The position numbers were made by a program, and so were the translations under genes. DNA of 64,000 bases, taken from the NCBI GenBank assembly GCA_018292915.2, contig JACVVK020000170.1:862501-926500 (forward strand), in the 5' to 3' direction. Below, in pieces: positions 52,853 through 63,904 of this stretch. Below the pieces are notes generated by a model. The model ran no database searches, was not told where the DNA came from, and worked only from the letters and a program-made list of their open reading frames with translations. This DNA comes from Batillaria attramentaria (taxonomy: Eukaryota; Mollusca; Gastropoda; Batillariidae). Within the stretch, counting starts at the first letter, position 1, and each line of letters opens with the position of its first letter.

Positions 52853-53030
52853 AAGGGCAGCAGGGATAGCCGAACGGTAGAACGTTGGATTTTCAATGCT
52901 TGGGGTCGTGAGTTCGATTCCCGGGTAGGGGGACCAGGCATTTGTGCTGGCCTTTTTCTCGTTGACCCGTCTTTGATATTGCCCGTCTGTGGTAGACAAC
53001 GACGTTAAACCATTTCTAACTCATTCGCCC
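52853..53030 (+). mobile_element. SINE-A, diverged full length
   Basis: CAGGGATAGCCGAACGGTAG head, GTGAGTTCGATTCCCGGGTA B box, GGCCTTTTTCTCGTTGACCC, ACGACGTTAAACCATTTC. More diverged than its downstream neighbour. Confidence 0.88.
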
Positions 53031-53049
53031 ACCTATTTCTAAAGTCAAG

Positions 53050-53206
53050 AGAATGGTAGAGTGTTGGACTTCTAATGCTCGGGTCGTGAGTTCGATCCCG
53101 GCTGGGGCCAAATATTTGTGCTGGCTTTTTCATCGTTGCCCCGTCTTTGATATCACCCTATGAGGTGGAAAAGGACGTTAAACCCCCAAACACCCACTCA
53201 CCCACC
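53050..53206 (+). mobile_element. SINE-A, slightly 5'-truncated, 11-bp duplication
   Basis: Flanked by CTAAAGTCAAG at 53039-53049 and 53207-53217. Begins at AGAATGGTAGAGTGTTGGAC within the A box and ends GTTAAACCCCCAAACACCCA. Confidence 0.94.
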
Positions 53207-53839
53207 CTAAAGTCAAGGCGGAATAGTCAAAATGGGGCTGACATACTCGGCGCTGAATTTAGCATTTCATTTGCTTTTTCCTTTTGCGCACGCACTCCCC
53301 ATCCTTAAGAAACTTTCTGGAAAACAGCAGCGTTAAATTGACCAGAACTGTCACGTAATCGCGACAGCCGTAATCACAATACCATCGATAACAACGGCGA
53401 AGGAGGGACAGGTGCACCTTATGACACGTGATCGTGAACTCCCATCTCTCTCTCTCTCTGCAAAAACGCAGTGTCACTCTTAAACGGATGACTTCGCTAT
53501 CTGTTTTGTTTCATATCAGACAGCAGCTGCCGTTTGTGACAGGCAAATACCTGATCATTTTCCTGATTTTGTCTGATAAGGATAATGCCGGAGGTCCTGC
53601 GTATTTTCAGCCAATGATGGGGCGTGCTTTCCGGGACTGCCGCGGGCCATTATACTGTCAGTTCAAGCTTAGTAAGTTTAGCTTCAGTGGGTCTCCACGA
53701 AAAATCTCTCCCTCCCCCCCCCCCACACCTCCCTTTCTCTTGGGGAGCCTGGGGCTGAGCGTTGAACGCTCGTTCGGAAAGACGTAAGTTCGAATCCCGA
53801 CCGCGCAGGCCTTTCCTTTGTGTGCTCATAACGTTGAAA

Positions 53840-53962
<123 letters not shown>

Positions 53963-54009
53963 GGCTGGCTGAAAATTGGCAACACTCAGTCAAATCACTT
54001 CCGCTAAGT

Positions 54010-54013
<4 letters not shown>

Positions 54014-54044
<31 letters not shown>
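54014..54044. repeat. (CT)n microsatellite
   Basis: About 15 CT units. Confidence 0.92.
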
Positions 54045-54045
<1 letters not shown>

Positions 54046-54367
54046 GACACTGATTTAAAAAAAAACAAAAACAAAAAAATGATGATGATGACGACGTATT
54101 CCCAGGTTTCCAACAAGAAAACAATGAAGATGCAATTTAACCGACAAAGCAATGATGATGCAATTTAACAGGGACAAATACCTTGAGATGGGAGCCATTT
54201 ATTCAGACAGAGGACAAACATGCACGGTGACTCGGCAAAATGAACACCCTTCGATCAGCTGCCCTGTGTCAAGCTCGCCTAGGAAGAGTTTGGCATCTCA
54301 ATGTCAAGTTGCAGTTGCTTTTTTTACTCTCTTTTCTTTCTGTTCTGTTAGGAAAGTGAGATTACGT

Positions 54368-54716
54368 GTTTTGTACCGGCGCTTTTACCCAATTTCCTGA
54401 CTCAAAGCGCCGAGAACTGAAACCAACTCGCGCGCTCACGTCAATCACACGCATATTCTTTCACAAATAGCACATCAAGGACAACATATTACAATCACGG
54501 GGTGCGAATTAACGTCCTTTTCAGCTAGTTATGTTTCGGGGTGGGAGCCGGGGAATTTGCTACCCATTCTCCCCCAGATCTGATGTTCAGCGGCGGGGTC
54601 CTTTAAACAGCGGCAAGCTGCGGTCCCATGCAAGCTTTCTTTAACAGTGCTGTGCATTTCCAAAGCAGAAAGGGAGAAAGTCGGAGTACCCGGAGAGAAT
54701 CCTCTCTGACGACCAT
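54368..54716 (-). mobile_element. SINE-C, old degenerate copy
   Basis: CCGGCGCTTTTACCCAATTT, CTCAAAGCGCCGAGAACTGA, GCTCACGTCAATCACACGCA, later GTGCATTTCCAAAGCAGAAA and GTCGGAGTACCCGGAGAGAA. The middle (54500-54640) is replaced or highly diverged and includes an AATTAACGTCCTTTTCAGCT patch that resembles a SINE-A end. Confidence 0.7.
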
Positions 54717-55146
54717 AAGGCATCGCTCAGCAACAGCCATTTTGCTCACAGTGCAGTGCAGTGCTGGAAGTGGAGGCAGAGACCCAAATCTAAACAAAAT
54801 CGAGAAAAAGGGGCAGCGAAACGTCCGACAACATATTTCTGTCTGTGTGTTACCAAACCTCCAATCTGCGTCGTTATATCCCTTCTTGATTAGGCTGATG
54901 CAGTAGGGGAGGACTCATGAAAGGAAATTAGTTGGTACGTGTGTGGGAAGAGTTATACGGCCAGCCTTCACACACTAAGACAGACAATGTAACAAGCCAG
55001 GCATGTGTTACAGTCACTGATGAGAAACCTAAAGTCGGGTGACAACACAGAGATTCCGTCAGTAATTGCTCGTCGTGTAATACAGATTCTTGTTGCACAA
55101 GAACAACGGGTTATATTCATTCATCATGTGGGAGGGTCTGTGTAAG

Positions 55147-55166
55147 ATGACGACGACGACGACGAC

Positions 55167-55216
<50 letters not shown>

Positions 55217-55330
55217 CGACGACGACGACGACGATGATGACGATGGTGACGACGATGATGATTACGACGACAACAATGACGACGACGAAGAAGAAGAAGA
55301 AGATGATGATGATGATGACGATGACGACGG
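55147..55330. repeat. (GAC)n-(GAT)n-(GAA)n trinucleotide array
   Basis: About 180 bp of GAY/GAA triplets; frames give poly-Met, poly-Thr or poly-Asp artefacts. Confidence 0.95.
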
Positions 55331-55471
55331 AAACTTAATAAGCCGCACGCTTCCTCCCTAACTTAGAGCTCACGGCGCTCAGGGACAATCATGACTCATG
55401 CGCAGCGGAGAGCGGCTGCGCAAACCCGAGACTGCTACAAACACGTTGCATGGTTGTCTTGTCTTGGCATG

Positions 55472-55585
55472 GTAGGTGTTCCAAGTTTAACGTCCTTTTC
55501 CGCCACACACGGGGTGATGTAAAAAGAAAGAGGCAACGAGGGAGGAAAAAAGGGCAGCACTCAGTCAATACGTGGCTCCCAGCTG
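55472..55585 (-). mobile_element. SINE-A, old 5'-truncated copy
   Basis: GTAGGTGTTCCAAGTTTAAC, GTCCTTTTCCGCCACACACG, GAGGCAACGAGG; diverged. Confidence 0.7.
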
Positions 55586-56677
55586 GATAGCGAAAGCCCG
55601 GTGTTTTGATACCGAAAGCGCAGTGTTTTGATAGCGAAAGCACAGCTGCCAACAGAAGCGGCTAGGCTTCCCTCAGCACCGTACAATTTAGGTGACCGTC
55701 AACCTCACCAAGTGTCGTGCCTCGGACGCATAAGAGCATCCCATAAGGTACCACACACACGGCTCGCAGAACGCCAACGACTGATAAGACGTATTCAATA
55801 ATAAATGGAAAGTTGGACGAAGGCGGCACCCTTAAGGCAGAGACAGATATAAGATTGCAACAGGAGTGAACTTTATTCTCGTATCGTCGATGTATAATTC
55901 ATTCCGTGGAGGCGGGTGGCCGTATCCGCACTGCGCCACTCTAGATCTCGGTCGCGCTGCGAAATTCGTTATTGGGTGTGGATGATTACAGGAAGTGCTC
56001 TCACAAGGCGGACACCAGGTGGTCATCCCGTGCTGTTCTTCTTACCTCCCCCCGCAAAGTCGGTCTTCCTGTGGTGATCGGAAGTGGTTCTGATTACATG
56101 AGCAGTACACTAAGCATCACTCACAGATTGGGTCACACGATCATATCCTTACACAAGAAACAGAACGGAAGGCTTACACAAGAAGACAGGAGAGTCTATG
56201 GGGGCTGATTACACAACAACCCGAGTTCAACCCGAGTTCAACCCGAGCTTGCCTCGACTCGGGATGGACTCGAGTCAATAGCCTTTACATATTCTGCAAG
56301 TCTAACCCTGACAATTACGTCATGCTACTTCAGGTCAAGACAAAGCCAAAAACAAACTACCTCAGCCCTGACGTTGCCTGCGGATGAGGATGGGGGATAT
56401 TAGGGAGAGAGGGGGGGGGAGGGGTGTAGATACACATTGAGATCACGACCTATCAACAGCAGTACGAATTAAAATTCAACGCTGAATATGAAAAGGACCA
56501 CCGGTCTTACAGTTCCATGAAACGTCTTACGACAACGTCAAGATGGAGTGAAACAAGCTCTGGCTGACTCTAGTATAGTCAAAGAGTGACAGCAACACTG
56601 TAAGGGACGCCTCAATTTTCACTCTCCCTTTAGCCGTCTGTTGGCTCAATACTAGCCTGTGTGAGGGTAGGTAGGGT

Positions 56678-56790
56678 AGGTCAAGTCAAGTCAAGTTGGT
56701 TTATTCCTGACCCCGATAGGGCTACATGAATCAGTTGAATTACATACATAACATCAACTCACTTGACACACACACGAACTACATATCACA
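56678..56790 (-). mobile_element. possible LINE 3' end, minus strand
   Basis: Plus-strand TCAAGTCAAGTCAAG then TTGGTTTATTCCTGACCCCG: on minus, an AATAAACCAACTTGAC end with a (TTGAC)n tail. Confidence 0.45.
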
Positions 56791-56794
56791 CGAA

Positions 56795-57060
56795 CATAGT
56801 GTTTGGGAGGTTTGTTTGGTAGTAGGTGTTCGGGACGTTAATGCCCTTTTCCACCACTGCTTGCGCGGCGTTAAGCCCTAAATAACTAACTAACTAACTT
56901 TTCCACCACATATGGGTGATATCAAAGACGGGGCAACGAGATTTAAAAAAAAAAAATTTTTTAAAGGCCAGTACAAATAGCTGGCTCCAGCCGGGATTCG
57001 AACTCACGATCCGAGCATGGAAAGTTCAACGCTCTAACCATTCGGCTATCCCGGCTCCCC
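56795..57060 (-). mobile_element. SINE-A, interrupted by retroposon D
   Basis: 3' part at 56797-56857, then a 41-bp insertion, then the body from 56899 on. The A-rich stretch AAAAAAAAAAAATTTTTTAAA near 56944 replaces AAAAGGC. The head AGCCGAATGGTTAGAGCG on minus is intact with one extra base. Followed by a tandem ~43-bp duplication of the head end (GGCTATCCCGGCTCCCCG...CTAGCCCGTGTGA). Confidence 0.9.
56858..56898 (+). mobile_element. retroposon D, 41-bp 5'-truncated copy nested in SINE-A
   Basis: TGCTTGCGCGGCGTTAAGCC, CTAAATAACTAACTAACTAA. Flanked by perfect TTTTCCACCAC (56847-56857 and 56899-56909), which is SINE-A sequence duplicated on insertion. Confidence 0.93.
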
Positions 57061-57109
57061 GGCTAGCCCGTGTGAGGATGGCTATCCCGGCTCCCCGCTA
57101 GCCCGTGTG

Positions 57110-57765
57110 AGCTGTATCTGTGCGTGTGTCTATTATAGTACAATGTTAAGACACAACAAAAACAAAACGGTTTCCAACAGAAGATGACCCTTGCAGAAGG
57201 CAACGTGGAGACCTTGCCATTTCATACATCCTGATAACAGCCCGGGGATCCTGTCATAAACTGGCGCTCGCCCATCAATGAGGCTCGCTAAATGAATCCG
57301 ATATGCCGCATTTCCCATCAAATACGCCAAGTTGAACGCATTAGCAGATCGTCTACAACACCGAGTTCTTATCTATTTATCCTCGACTATGCCAATTCAG
57401 TCGCGGGGCCAGTCACGAAAAGTACCACCTTACTCTCGCGCGCCAAATCACATCGTCGGCGACAAATGAGTGGGTGCTGGGTCTGCATTTGCAGACACGA
57501 GCAACAAACAGATTTTCAAGGTAATGGCTTAAAGCCACAACGACCGACGGTAGAACCTCGTGTAATGGGAAGTAACGGAAGTTTCAATTCATGCAACTTC
57601 TCCATGCGTGAAATTAAAGAAATCTCTCGGCATATTGACGGTATTTCTGACAGCTGGAGGTGTGATAACAATAGCGCACTAAACCTTACCAATGTTTTCT
57701 TGCCTTTCTAAATTTGGAAATTCAAACCAAGAAGAGGGGGCAGATTGATCACTCTTACAATTGTG
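57110..57765. other. stretch without recognisable features
   Basis: A plus frame of ~139 codons (57292-57711) is open but has no motif I recognise. No repeat family recognised. Confidence 0.35.
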
Positions 57766-57773
57766 TCTTTCAG

Positions 57774-57916
<143 letters not shown>

Positions 57917-58224
57917 ACGCGCACGAACTGACTGCGTACAACAACCCAAATGTTAGCATGCCTCCTGCACAATTCAGAATATCAAAAGGTTAAAAACACC
58001 GTGGCGAACAACAGACAAAACCAAATTGACTCCCAAGTTATCGGCTAAATCCTCAACAGGCCACAAACGAATACAAGGACTTCACTTCTTACTTCAAAGA
58101 GTTCACGGTAGATTAGAGGCAATACATGGAGGAAGTCTGAAGAAGTTCTTTACATCCATGCCGTTGGCAGTCCTTGTCCCTGTCCGTTATCCTACACAAC
58201 TGTTCTCAATAAAGGAGCTGATGC

Positions 58225-58395
58225 TACCACGTGTATGTCCACCGATCGTTCTGAGCTGTTTTCGTGGTATCTATCATCACACCACTTAGACGCCTGCACA
58301 GAGACAGCGTCTGCAGTGCTGGCACTGAGCTAACAGAAGCGTACTCGATGACGCGGCGATCACACTGACCGCTCCGTGTATCAACAGTAGTAGGA
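58225..58395 (-). repeat. dispersed repeat E, minus copy
   Basis: GATCGTTCTGAGCTGTTTTC, GTGGTATCTATCATCACACC, GCTGGCACTGAGCTAACAGA, AGCGTACTCGATGACGCGGC. Confidence 0.72.
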
Positions 58396-58447
58396 TTTGA
58401 TTTGAACGCTCACGCAAAGTGAATAAACAACACTGTATCGCATTACG

Positions 58448-58570
58448 AGCTGTACTAATCATCAAGATAAAAGTATTTCGAGCGTACAGGCGCCCTTACG
58501 AGCTAAACTGTACCAATACGTTAGCTGGCGTAACAAAGACGGAATTAGCCTGCTCAACTCGTCTCTAATT
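58448..58570 (+). repeat. dispersed repeat G, second copy
   Basis: ATCAAGATAAAAGTATTTCG, AGCGTACAGGCGCCCTTACG and AACAAAGACGGAATTAGCCT align with 26819-26915 in the same orientation. Confidence 0.6.
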
Positions 58571-58980
58571 TCCTCTTTCTTTTCGTGGTTTGTGTTCGAG
58601 CGAAGGATACGGGGCAACCTGACATTTTGAAATGCTCTCTACTTACTAGAGGTGTGCATATCGAATTCTACGCGACAGATTGATGTTTAAAACAACGCCA
58701 AGGTTCATATTGCACGCGAACGCTGCGAAGCAAAAAGAGCAAAACGACCCGTTGTGGGCAATGCAACCCGAAAGACTGGCGGGTTTGTTCGAAGGATAAT
58801 AAGTTGCGTGAACAGCCGAGAAGACGTCACTCGATTCCTCTGCTAATTGCCAGAGTGAATATAAAACCTGCACTTGATACAATTTCAGTCCGAACAAGAA
58901 ACAAAAAACACTACACAACTAATTTAAATGGAGCCCAGAAGAGATCGGGTCAGTGAAAACAAAGAAGTTTTCAGCATCGG
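58570..58980. other. stretch without recognisable features
   Basis: Unique AT-balanced sequence, no repeat or gene recognised. Confidence 0.35.
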
Positions 58981-58984
58981 CTTC

Positions 58985-59199
58985 GGAATACATTGTAGAG
59001 ATACCCCCCCCCCCCCTACCACCACCACCACCACCACCACCACACACACTACATTGAAATGACAGGGAAAACAAATAACAAGAAAAACAAGTGCAGACAA
59101 CATGAAAGCATATACACACGATCACAATAATGTTTGACACCCTCCCCCCCCCCTCCCCGCCACACACAGACACGCACACATACACACATACCAATCGGC

Positions 59200-59243
<44 letters not shown>

Positions 59244-59250
59244 ACACACA

Positions 59251-59292
<42 letters not shown>

Positions 59293-59320
59293 ATCACACA
59301 CACACCATCACACACACACG
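58985..59320. repeat. poly-C, (CAC)n and (CA)n tracts
   Basis: C-run 58985-58997, CAC run 59010-59046, then an interrupted CA tract 59201-59320. Confidence 0.94.
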
Positions 59321-59329
59321 CACGCACGC

Positions 59330-60220
59330 CTTCTTTGAGCACCAGCATCAACATTGTGATTGTGGGGATGGCTACTTTCCCATTCTCTAACACACAAACT
59401 TCAGACCTGATTCAATTCACAGTTCTAATTATGCGATTCTAAATAATTTCAAACAAACCACGGAAATATGAAAATTCAAAACAGCACTCACCGTTTGTAA
59501 AAACTTTGCTGTAGTTTTAAGCGACGCGAAGAACGTTTTCCCCTTCGTCTGTATGCTAACTTTTTTCTTCTTCTTAAATGAAAAGAAAAACAAACTCACA
59601 AGCTGTCCGCATGCAATCGAATCCGCTCACACGCAAATACGCACACTGTCAATCGTGTTATCGTATAAACTTTCTTGTCATCATCAAGTGCGGTAAACGA
59701 ATATTTTTCATTACACAGCGACAGTCCATCATTCAGGGATTAGAAAAATGAAAGTCCTCAATGGCTGCCGAGTGGGATTTATTGTACTGTCAGACCCCCT
59801 TGCTTATCTCCGACACCCTCCCCTGCTGCTCAAACATAAGCCACGGGGCACTCTTCGATGTGTGCGCTTCAATTTTTCATCCGGGCCTTTTTATCCGGAG
59901 GGAGGGAGCTGGAAGGCTGTTGAATGGCGCGTGCAGACGACAGCTGGGTGTGTCTTAGTTGGTTTGCGATGGTCGCACGCGCTACACTGTGTCGCAGAGC
60001 CGCGCGGTTGGTTGGTAGTTTTGCGGCTCAAGTGAGGTGGAATACGGCAATCTGAGGCAGACTACCCGCACACAGTGCTGCTGTATCTCAGCTGTCGTGG
60101 GTAGTGGTGACTGGGACGACGCTACGCACGTGCTGCTCGTCTGTTCACTTTTTGGGTCGTGACTGTGCGTATTGTCTTACTGTGCCAGACTGGTGACTGA
60201 AACGCGACCATCGCGCGCGT
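59330..60220. other. stretch without recognisable features
   Basis: A plus frame of 95 codons at 59748-60035 is open without recognised motif. The second half is relatively GC-rich. Confidence 0.35.
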
Positions 60221-60308
60221 GCACACACACACACACACACACAGAGCACCGGCCACTTCACTTTCAGTTTTGTTTTGTTTTTGTAATTTCAGTTGGTGGT
60301 GGAGGGGG

Positions 60309-60466
60309 GGGGGCAGGATAGCCGAATGGTAGAGCGTTCAATGCCCGAGTCGTGAGTTCGAATCCCAGCCGGGGCTAAATATTTGTGCTGGCACTTTCTC
60401 GTCGCCCCGTCTTTTATATCACCAATGCGTTGTGGAAAACGACGTTAAACTCCCAAACACCCCTTC
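60309..60466 (+). mobile_element. SINE-A, head-deleted form
   Basis: CAGGATAGCCGAATGGTAGA, then GCGTTCAATGCCCGAGTCGT (about 8 bp shorter than TTGGACTTTCAATG). B box GAGTTCGAATCCCAGCCGGG. Ends ACGACGTTAAACTCCCAAAC. Confidence 0.9.
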
Positions 60467-60746
60467 TTCTTGTCAGCGGCGGTGGTGGTTTTGACACCTG
60501 TTGCTCGCTTGTTGCAGAACTTTAAGTACTGAAAGTATTTGATTCCAGTCGAGTAGTCACACAGGTCTTCTGTCGAGCCATCAATTGCGATGTATCCGTT
60601 AAAACTGTCTGTTTATACATTACTTTACTGCTGAACCAGACGCAGATATACGCACTTCATTTTTCACGAGACGCACGCGCTATTGCTGGCTGGAAATTCT
60701 GCGCTGAATCATGATTCGTCCCACACGTACTGAATTCTAAACACAG

Positions 60747-60748
<2 letters not shown>

Positions 60749-60801
<53 letters not shown>
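60749..60801. repeat. (AT)n microsatellite, ~26 units
   Basis: Perfect AT tract. Confidence 0.96.
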
Positions 60802-60802
<1 letters not shown>

Positions 60803-61130
60803 GCATCAGTCAACAAGATACACTTTACAAGATGGAATAACCGCTTGAAAACCGCCTTCAAGCCCCACTGATATGGCGTCTTATTTCAGCCTACTCCATG
60901 TTATTCCGGTGGTAACTGTTGTATTTACAACTCTACGAGAGTCACGCCAGACACACTTAAATGAGCGTTCGCAAGCGCAGACGGGTGATTCACAGTCATG
61001 TCAGCAACAGAAACTGCAATCTGTTTGGATCATTGGATGGGCAACTAATAGAGTTGTTAAGCTCGTCGTCTGGCACCGATATTGAAAGACACCATCTCTA
61101 CGATTTATCTGATGCAGGCTTTGTACAGCG

Positions 61131-61320
61131 GTGGGTGGGTGGGTGGGTGGGTGTTTGGGAGATTAACGTTCTCTTTCGCCACGCAAGGGTGATACATGTA
61201 TCGAAAACGGGGCAACGAGAAAAAGGCCGGCACAAATATTCGGCCCCAGCCGGGGTTCGAACTCACACGACCCGAGCATTGAGAGTCCAACGCTCTACCG
61301 TTCGGCTGTCCCGGCTCCCC
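61131..61320 (-). mobile_element. SINE-A, full length
   Basis: Long (CCAC)n tail (GGTGGGTGGG on plus), CTTTCGCCACGCAAGGGTGA with a small CATGTAT insertion, B box on minus GAGTTCGAACCCCGGC, head to CGGCTGTCCCGGCTCCCC. Flanks CTTTGTACAG and CTTTATACAG form a 10-bp duplication with one mismatch. Confidence 0.92.
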
Positions 61321-61768
61321 CTTTATACAGGGAGAGTTCAATTTGCTTTTGGAATATTTGCACTTGTGAGCTCAAAACAGACAACAGTAGAGCTCCCAAT
61401 GCAACACACGGACGTTCCATGGCCGTGCTATTGAGGAAAACCCCAATGGCTAGCTGTCCGTAACCGACGTCGCCATTTTGACTTGTCGGCTGCACGAACA
61501 AAGTGAGCTACGATGTCGAGTATGGCCGCAACACTGTCAACGACTACATATATGTACTACACGTTTGGCTTGAATCGCCTCAACCCAAGCCTGCCTGTGT
61601 TTGTGCGTGCGTCTATATGGTTGATGCTAGACGGCACCAAAACAGCTCATAACGATCACTGAGTGGGCCTTTTAAACGTGTTGATCGTGTTGATCGACTG
61701 TCTTCAGTTTCTTTCCGCTGTTTACAGCCGCACCCAGACACTGAGCGTCGCATTAACACAAATAGTTC

Positions 61769-62475
61769 TTAAAACAAAACAAAACAAAACAAACCCTTCC
61801 CCATAAACATACTTGTTTGTGACGGGATGATGTTGACTGTTATTTTTCTGCTGGAGTGTTGTGTCGGCGACCTGTCGCCGCTCCGCTGTTGCTTTCATGG
61901 TCAGAGAATTTCCTGCCTTTTATATCTCGCAGAACCACCCCATTAGCGACTCTTAAATGTGCGGCCAGCCAGCCCGATGGAAGCACTAACTCGCAGACAT
62001 GCCCTGGAATTAAGAACGGGCGAAACAAAACAAAACAAAACAAAACAAAAACAAAACAAACCCTTCCCCATAAACATACTTGTTTGTGACGGGATGATGT
62101 TGACTGTTATTTTTCTGCTGGAGTGTTGTGTCGGCGACCTGTGGCCGCTCCGCTGTTGCTTTCATTGTCAGAGAATTTCCTGCCTTTTGTATCTCGCAGA
62201 ACCACCCCATTAGCGACCCTTAAATGTGCGGCCAGCCAGCCAGCCCGATGGAAGCACTAACTCGCAGACTTGCCCTGGAATTAAGAACGGGCGATCTGCT
62301 CGCAGCGATACCCGTAAATAAAGCAGTAATATTTACTTCAAGCGGCTGGTATTTTATTAAGGTCTCAGTGCGTTCGTCGGGCATATATAACATCGAATGC
62401 GCTTTTGCGGCAAGCCAGCCCGATGGAAGCATTAACTCGCAGACTTGCCCTGGAATTAAGAACGGGCGATCTGCT
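61769..62475 (+). repeat. 267-bp tandem duplication plus a third partial unit
   Basis: CCCTTCCCCATAAACATACT at 61794 recurs at 62061. The units share CTGGAGTGTTGTGTCGGCGA, GCAGAACCACCCCATTAGCG, CCAGCCCGATGGAAGCACTA and GGAATTAAGAACGGGCGA. A third partial unit (62408-62486) starts at GCAAGCCAGCCCGATGGAAG. Each of the first two units begins with an AAAAC tract. The minus strand of unit 1 has a TATA-like GATATAAAAGGCAG. Confidence 0.88.
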
Positions 62476-62486
62476 CGGAGCGATAC

Positions 62487-62887
62487 ATCATCATCATCAT
62501 CATCATCATCATTCCTCTTTACCACCTGTCTTTACTCCTTGTGGAGCATAGGGCCTCGACAGTTCTTCTCCACTTCCTGCGGTCTCTGGCTGCTGTTTTT
62601 GCAGCCTCCCAAGTTTGGCCGGCGGCTTTCAGCTCATCCTGTAGGTTACGCCTCCATGTCTGCTTTGGGCGCCCCCTTTTTCGTTTTCCTTGTGGGTTCC
62701 ACTCAAGTGCTTGTCGGGTGACATTAGTCTGGCTCTTCCGCAAGGTGTGTCCAACCCATCGCCACTTCCTTCTCCTGATCTTCAGCTGTGATACACTCCT
62801 GATTCGTCCTCGTCCACAGGTCTAGGTTTGGCACTCTGTCGAACCACCGGAGGCGGAGGATCTGTCGGAGGCACTTGTTGATGATCT
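62487..62887 (-). pseudogene. truncated non-LTR retrotransposon, C-terminal end of the reverse transcriptase ORF
   Basis: On the minus strand the first ~100 bp read NKCLRQILRLRW, then LWTRTNQECI. A frameshift lies near 62785-62790. The next frame continues LKIRRRKWRWVGHTLRK, VTRQALEWNPQGKRKRGRPK, TWRRNLQDEL, then RRKWRRTVEALC to a stop at about 62519. This is the conserved tail downstream of the RT domain in RTE/CR1-like LINE ORF2 proteins (GH.LR, RQAL.WNP.GKR.RGRP, WR..V..LC). The catalytic RT and endonuclease domains are missing by 5' truncation. Right after the stop comes an (ATG)n tail. Flanked by GAGCGATAC at 62478-62486 and 62888-62896. Confidence 0.92.
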
Positions 62888-63000
62888 GAGCGATACCCGT
62901 AAATAAAACAGTAATATTTACTTCAAGCGGCTGCTGTTTTCATGAAGATCTCAGTACGTTCCTCAGGCATAGAACAACGCTACGGAAAACGTTTCATGAA
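62888..63000 (+). repeat. right flank of the interrupted tandem unit
   Basis: ATACCCGTAAATAAAACAGT, AATATTTACTTCAAGCGGCT matches 62311-62345 of the preceding unit, showing the LINE fragment landed within the third unit. Confidence 0.85.
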
Positions 63001-63024
63001 ATCCAATTATTCCGCGCGTCAGAA

Positions 63025-63320
63025 TCAGTCACTTGGGACACAATATAGCATGTGAAACCAATTTGGTGACTCTGGTTGGCGTATATATTGTTCTACGTAC
63101 GTAGAAGAGTACCGCGTACTGAGCAGACAACGTTGTTTGGTTGCGGGCTGCACACCAACTAGACAGCGCCAAATTGTGATCTTTTCTTAGCGACTTGATC
63201 GTATCGACGTGTAGTACAGGCACGGAAGCGGTAGGCCAAAGAACGTCACATTTCTCTACTATTAGAAGCCTCAAAGTCACCAAAATGGTCGCGATGGCCA
63301 AAAAGAACGTCTATTCACTT
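63025..63320 (-). repeat. dispersed repeat H, minus copy
   Basis: Reverse complement relative of 19195-19505. TTCTACGTACGTAGAA palindrome at about 63092-63107. CAAAATGGTCGCGATGGCCA near 63281. Confidence 0.7.
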
Positions 63321-63452
63321 GGCAAACAGTGTTTGAGCTTTGCAAGCGGCAGTTTTCCCCGTCAGAACTCGAACATAGATCCTTTAAACTGTGACTTACA
63401 AAAGGCAGTCAGACCTGCACACGTAATTTATCCGGTTAAAACCTAGGTTCTG

Positions 63453-63743
63453 GGACCACATGTAAAAGTCGAGGTTGGGGATTTTAGCCCCGGGTTAAAG
63501 TCTTACCTCGAACTAAACTAGCTCTAGCGTTAAAGTTTGTTGTTGTTGTTGTTGTTCTTTAAGCAGGAAGCGGGTCCATTCCACCATGGTGCGGCGGTGC
63601 CTAGCCGTTAGAGAAGGATTTTTTTCCTACCTTTCTTCACTTCCTTTTTTTAAATTTCATTTTATTTTTTGGTTTCTTTTGTCCTAGTCTGGGTTAGGCC
63701 CGTAGCCGTGAGTTAAATTAGCCTCGAGTTTTACACACGGGCC
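63453..63743 (-). mobile_element. MITE-M copy 7 (reverse)
   Basis: Ends GGACCACATGTAAAAGTCGA and GTTTTACACACGGGCC. CTG at 63450-63452 and 63744-63746. 291 bp. Confidence 0.9.
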
Positions 63744-63785
63744 CTGGTGTCTTTCTTTTGGTTCACACGTCTTTTGTTGAAAAAT

Positions 63786-63904
63786 AGGGGAGGGGTTTAA
63801 CGTTCTTTTACACCACGTAAGGGTGATATCAAAGACGGGGCAACGAGAAAAAGGCCAGCACAAATATTTTGATATTTGATTCGAACTCACGACCCGAGCA
63901 CTAA
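63786..63904 (-). mobile_element. SINE-A, 5'-truncated with deletion
   Basis: GGGGTTTAACGTTCTTTTAC, CACCACGTAAGGGTGATATC, AAAGACGGGGCAACGAGAAA, then GATTCGAACTCACGACCCGA after loss of GGCCCCAGCCGG. Flanks TGAAAAATAGGG and TGAAAAGTAGGG are a 12-bp duplication with one mismatch. Confidence 0.9.

Noticed and set aside
54495..54530. SINE-A fragment (TTAACGTCCTTTTC) inside the old SINE-C
   Set aside because: Only ~14 bp match and no duplication; may be chance or conversion, not supportable as an insertion.
55147..55330. 82-codon Met/Thr-rich frame
   Set aside because: A translation of the GAT/GAC triplet array.
57292..57711. 139-codon plus-strand frame
   Set aside because: No recognised domain, no neighbouring exon; length within chance expectation for this much sequence.
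59748..60035. 95-codon plus-strand frame in a GC-rich stretch
   Set aside because: No recognised motif and no homologous copy in the window.
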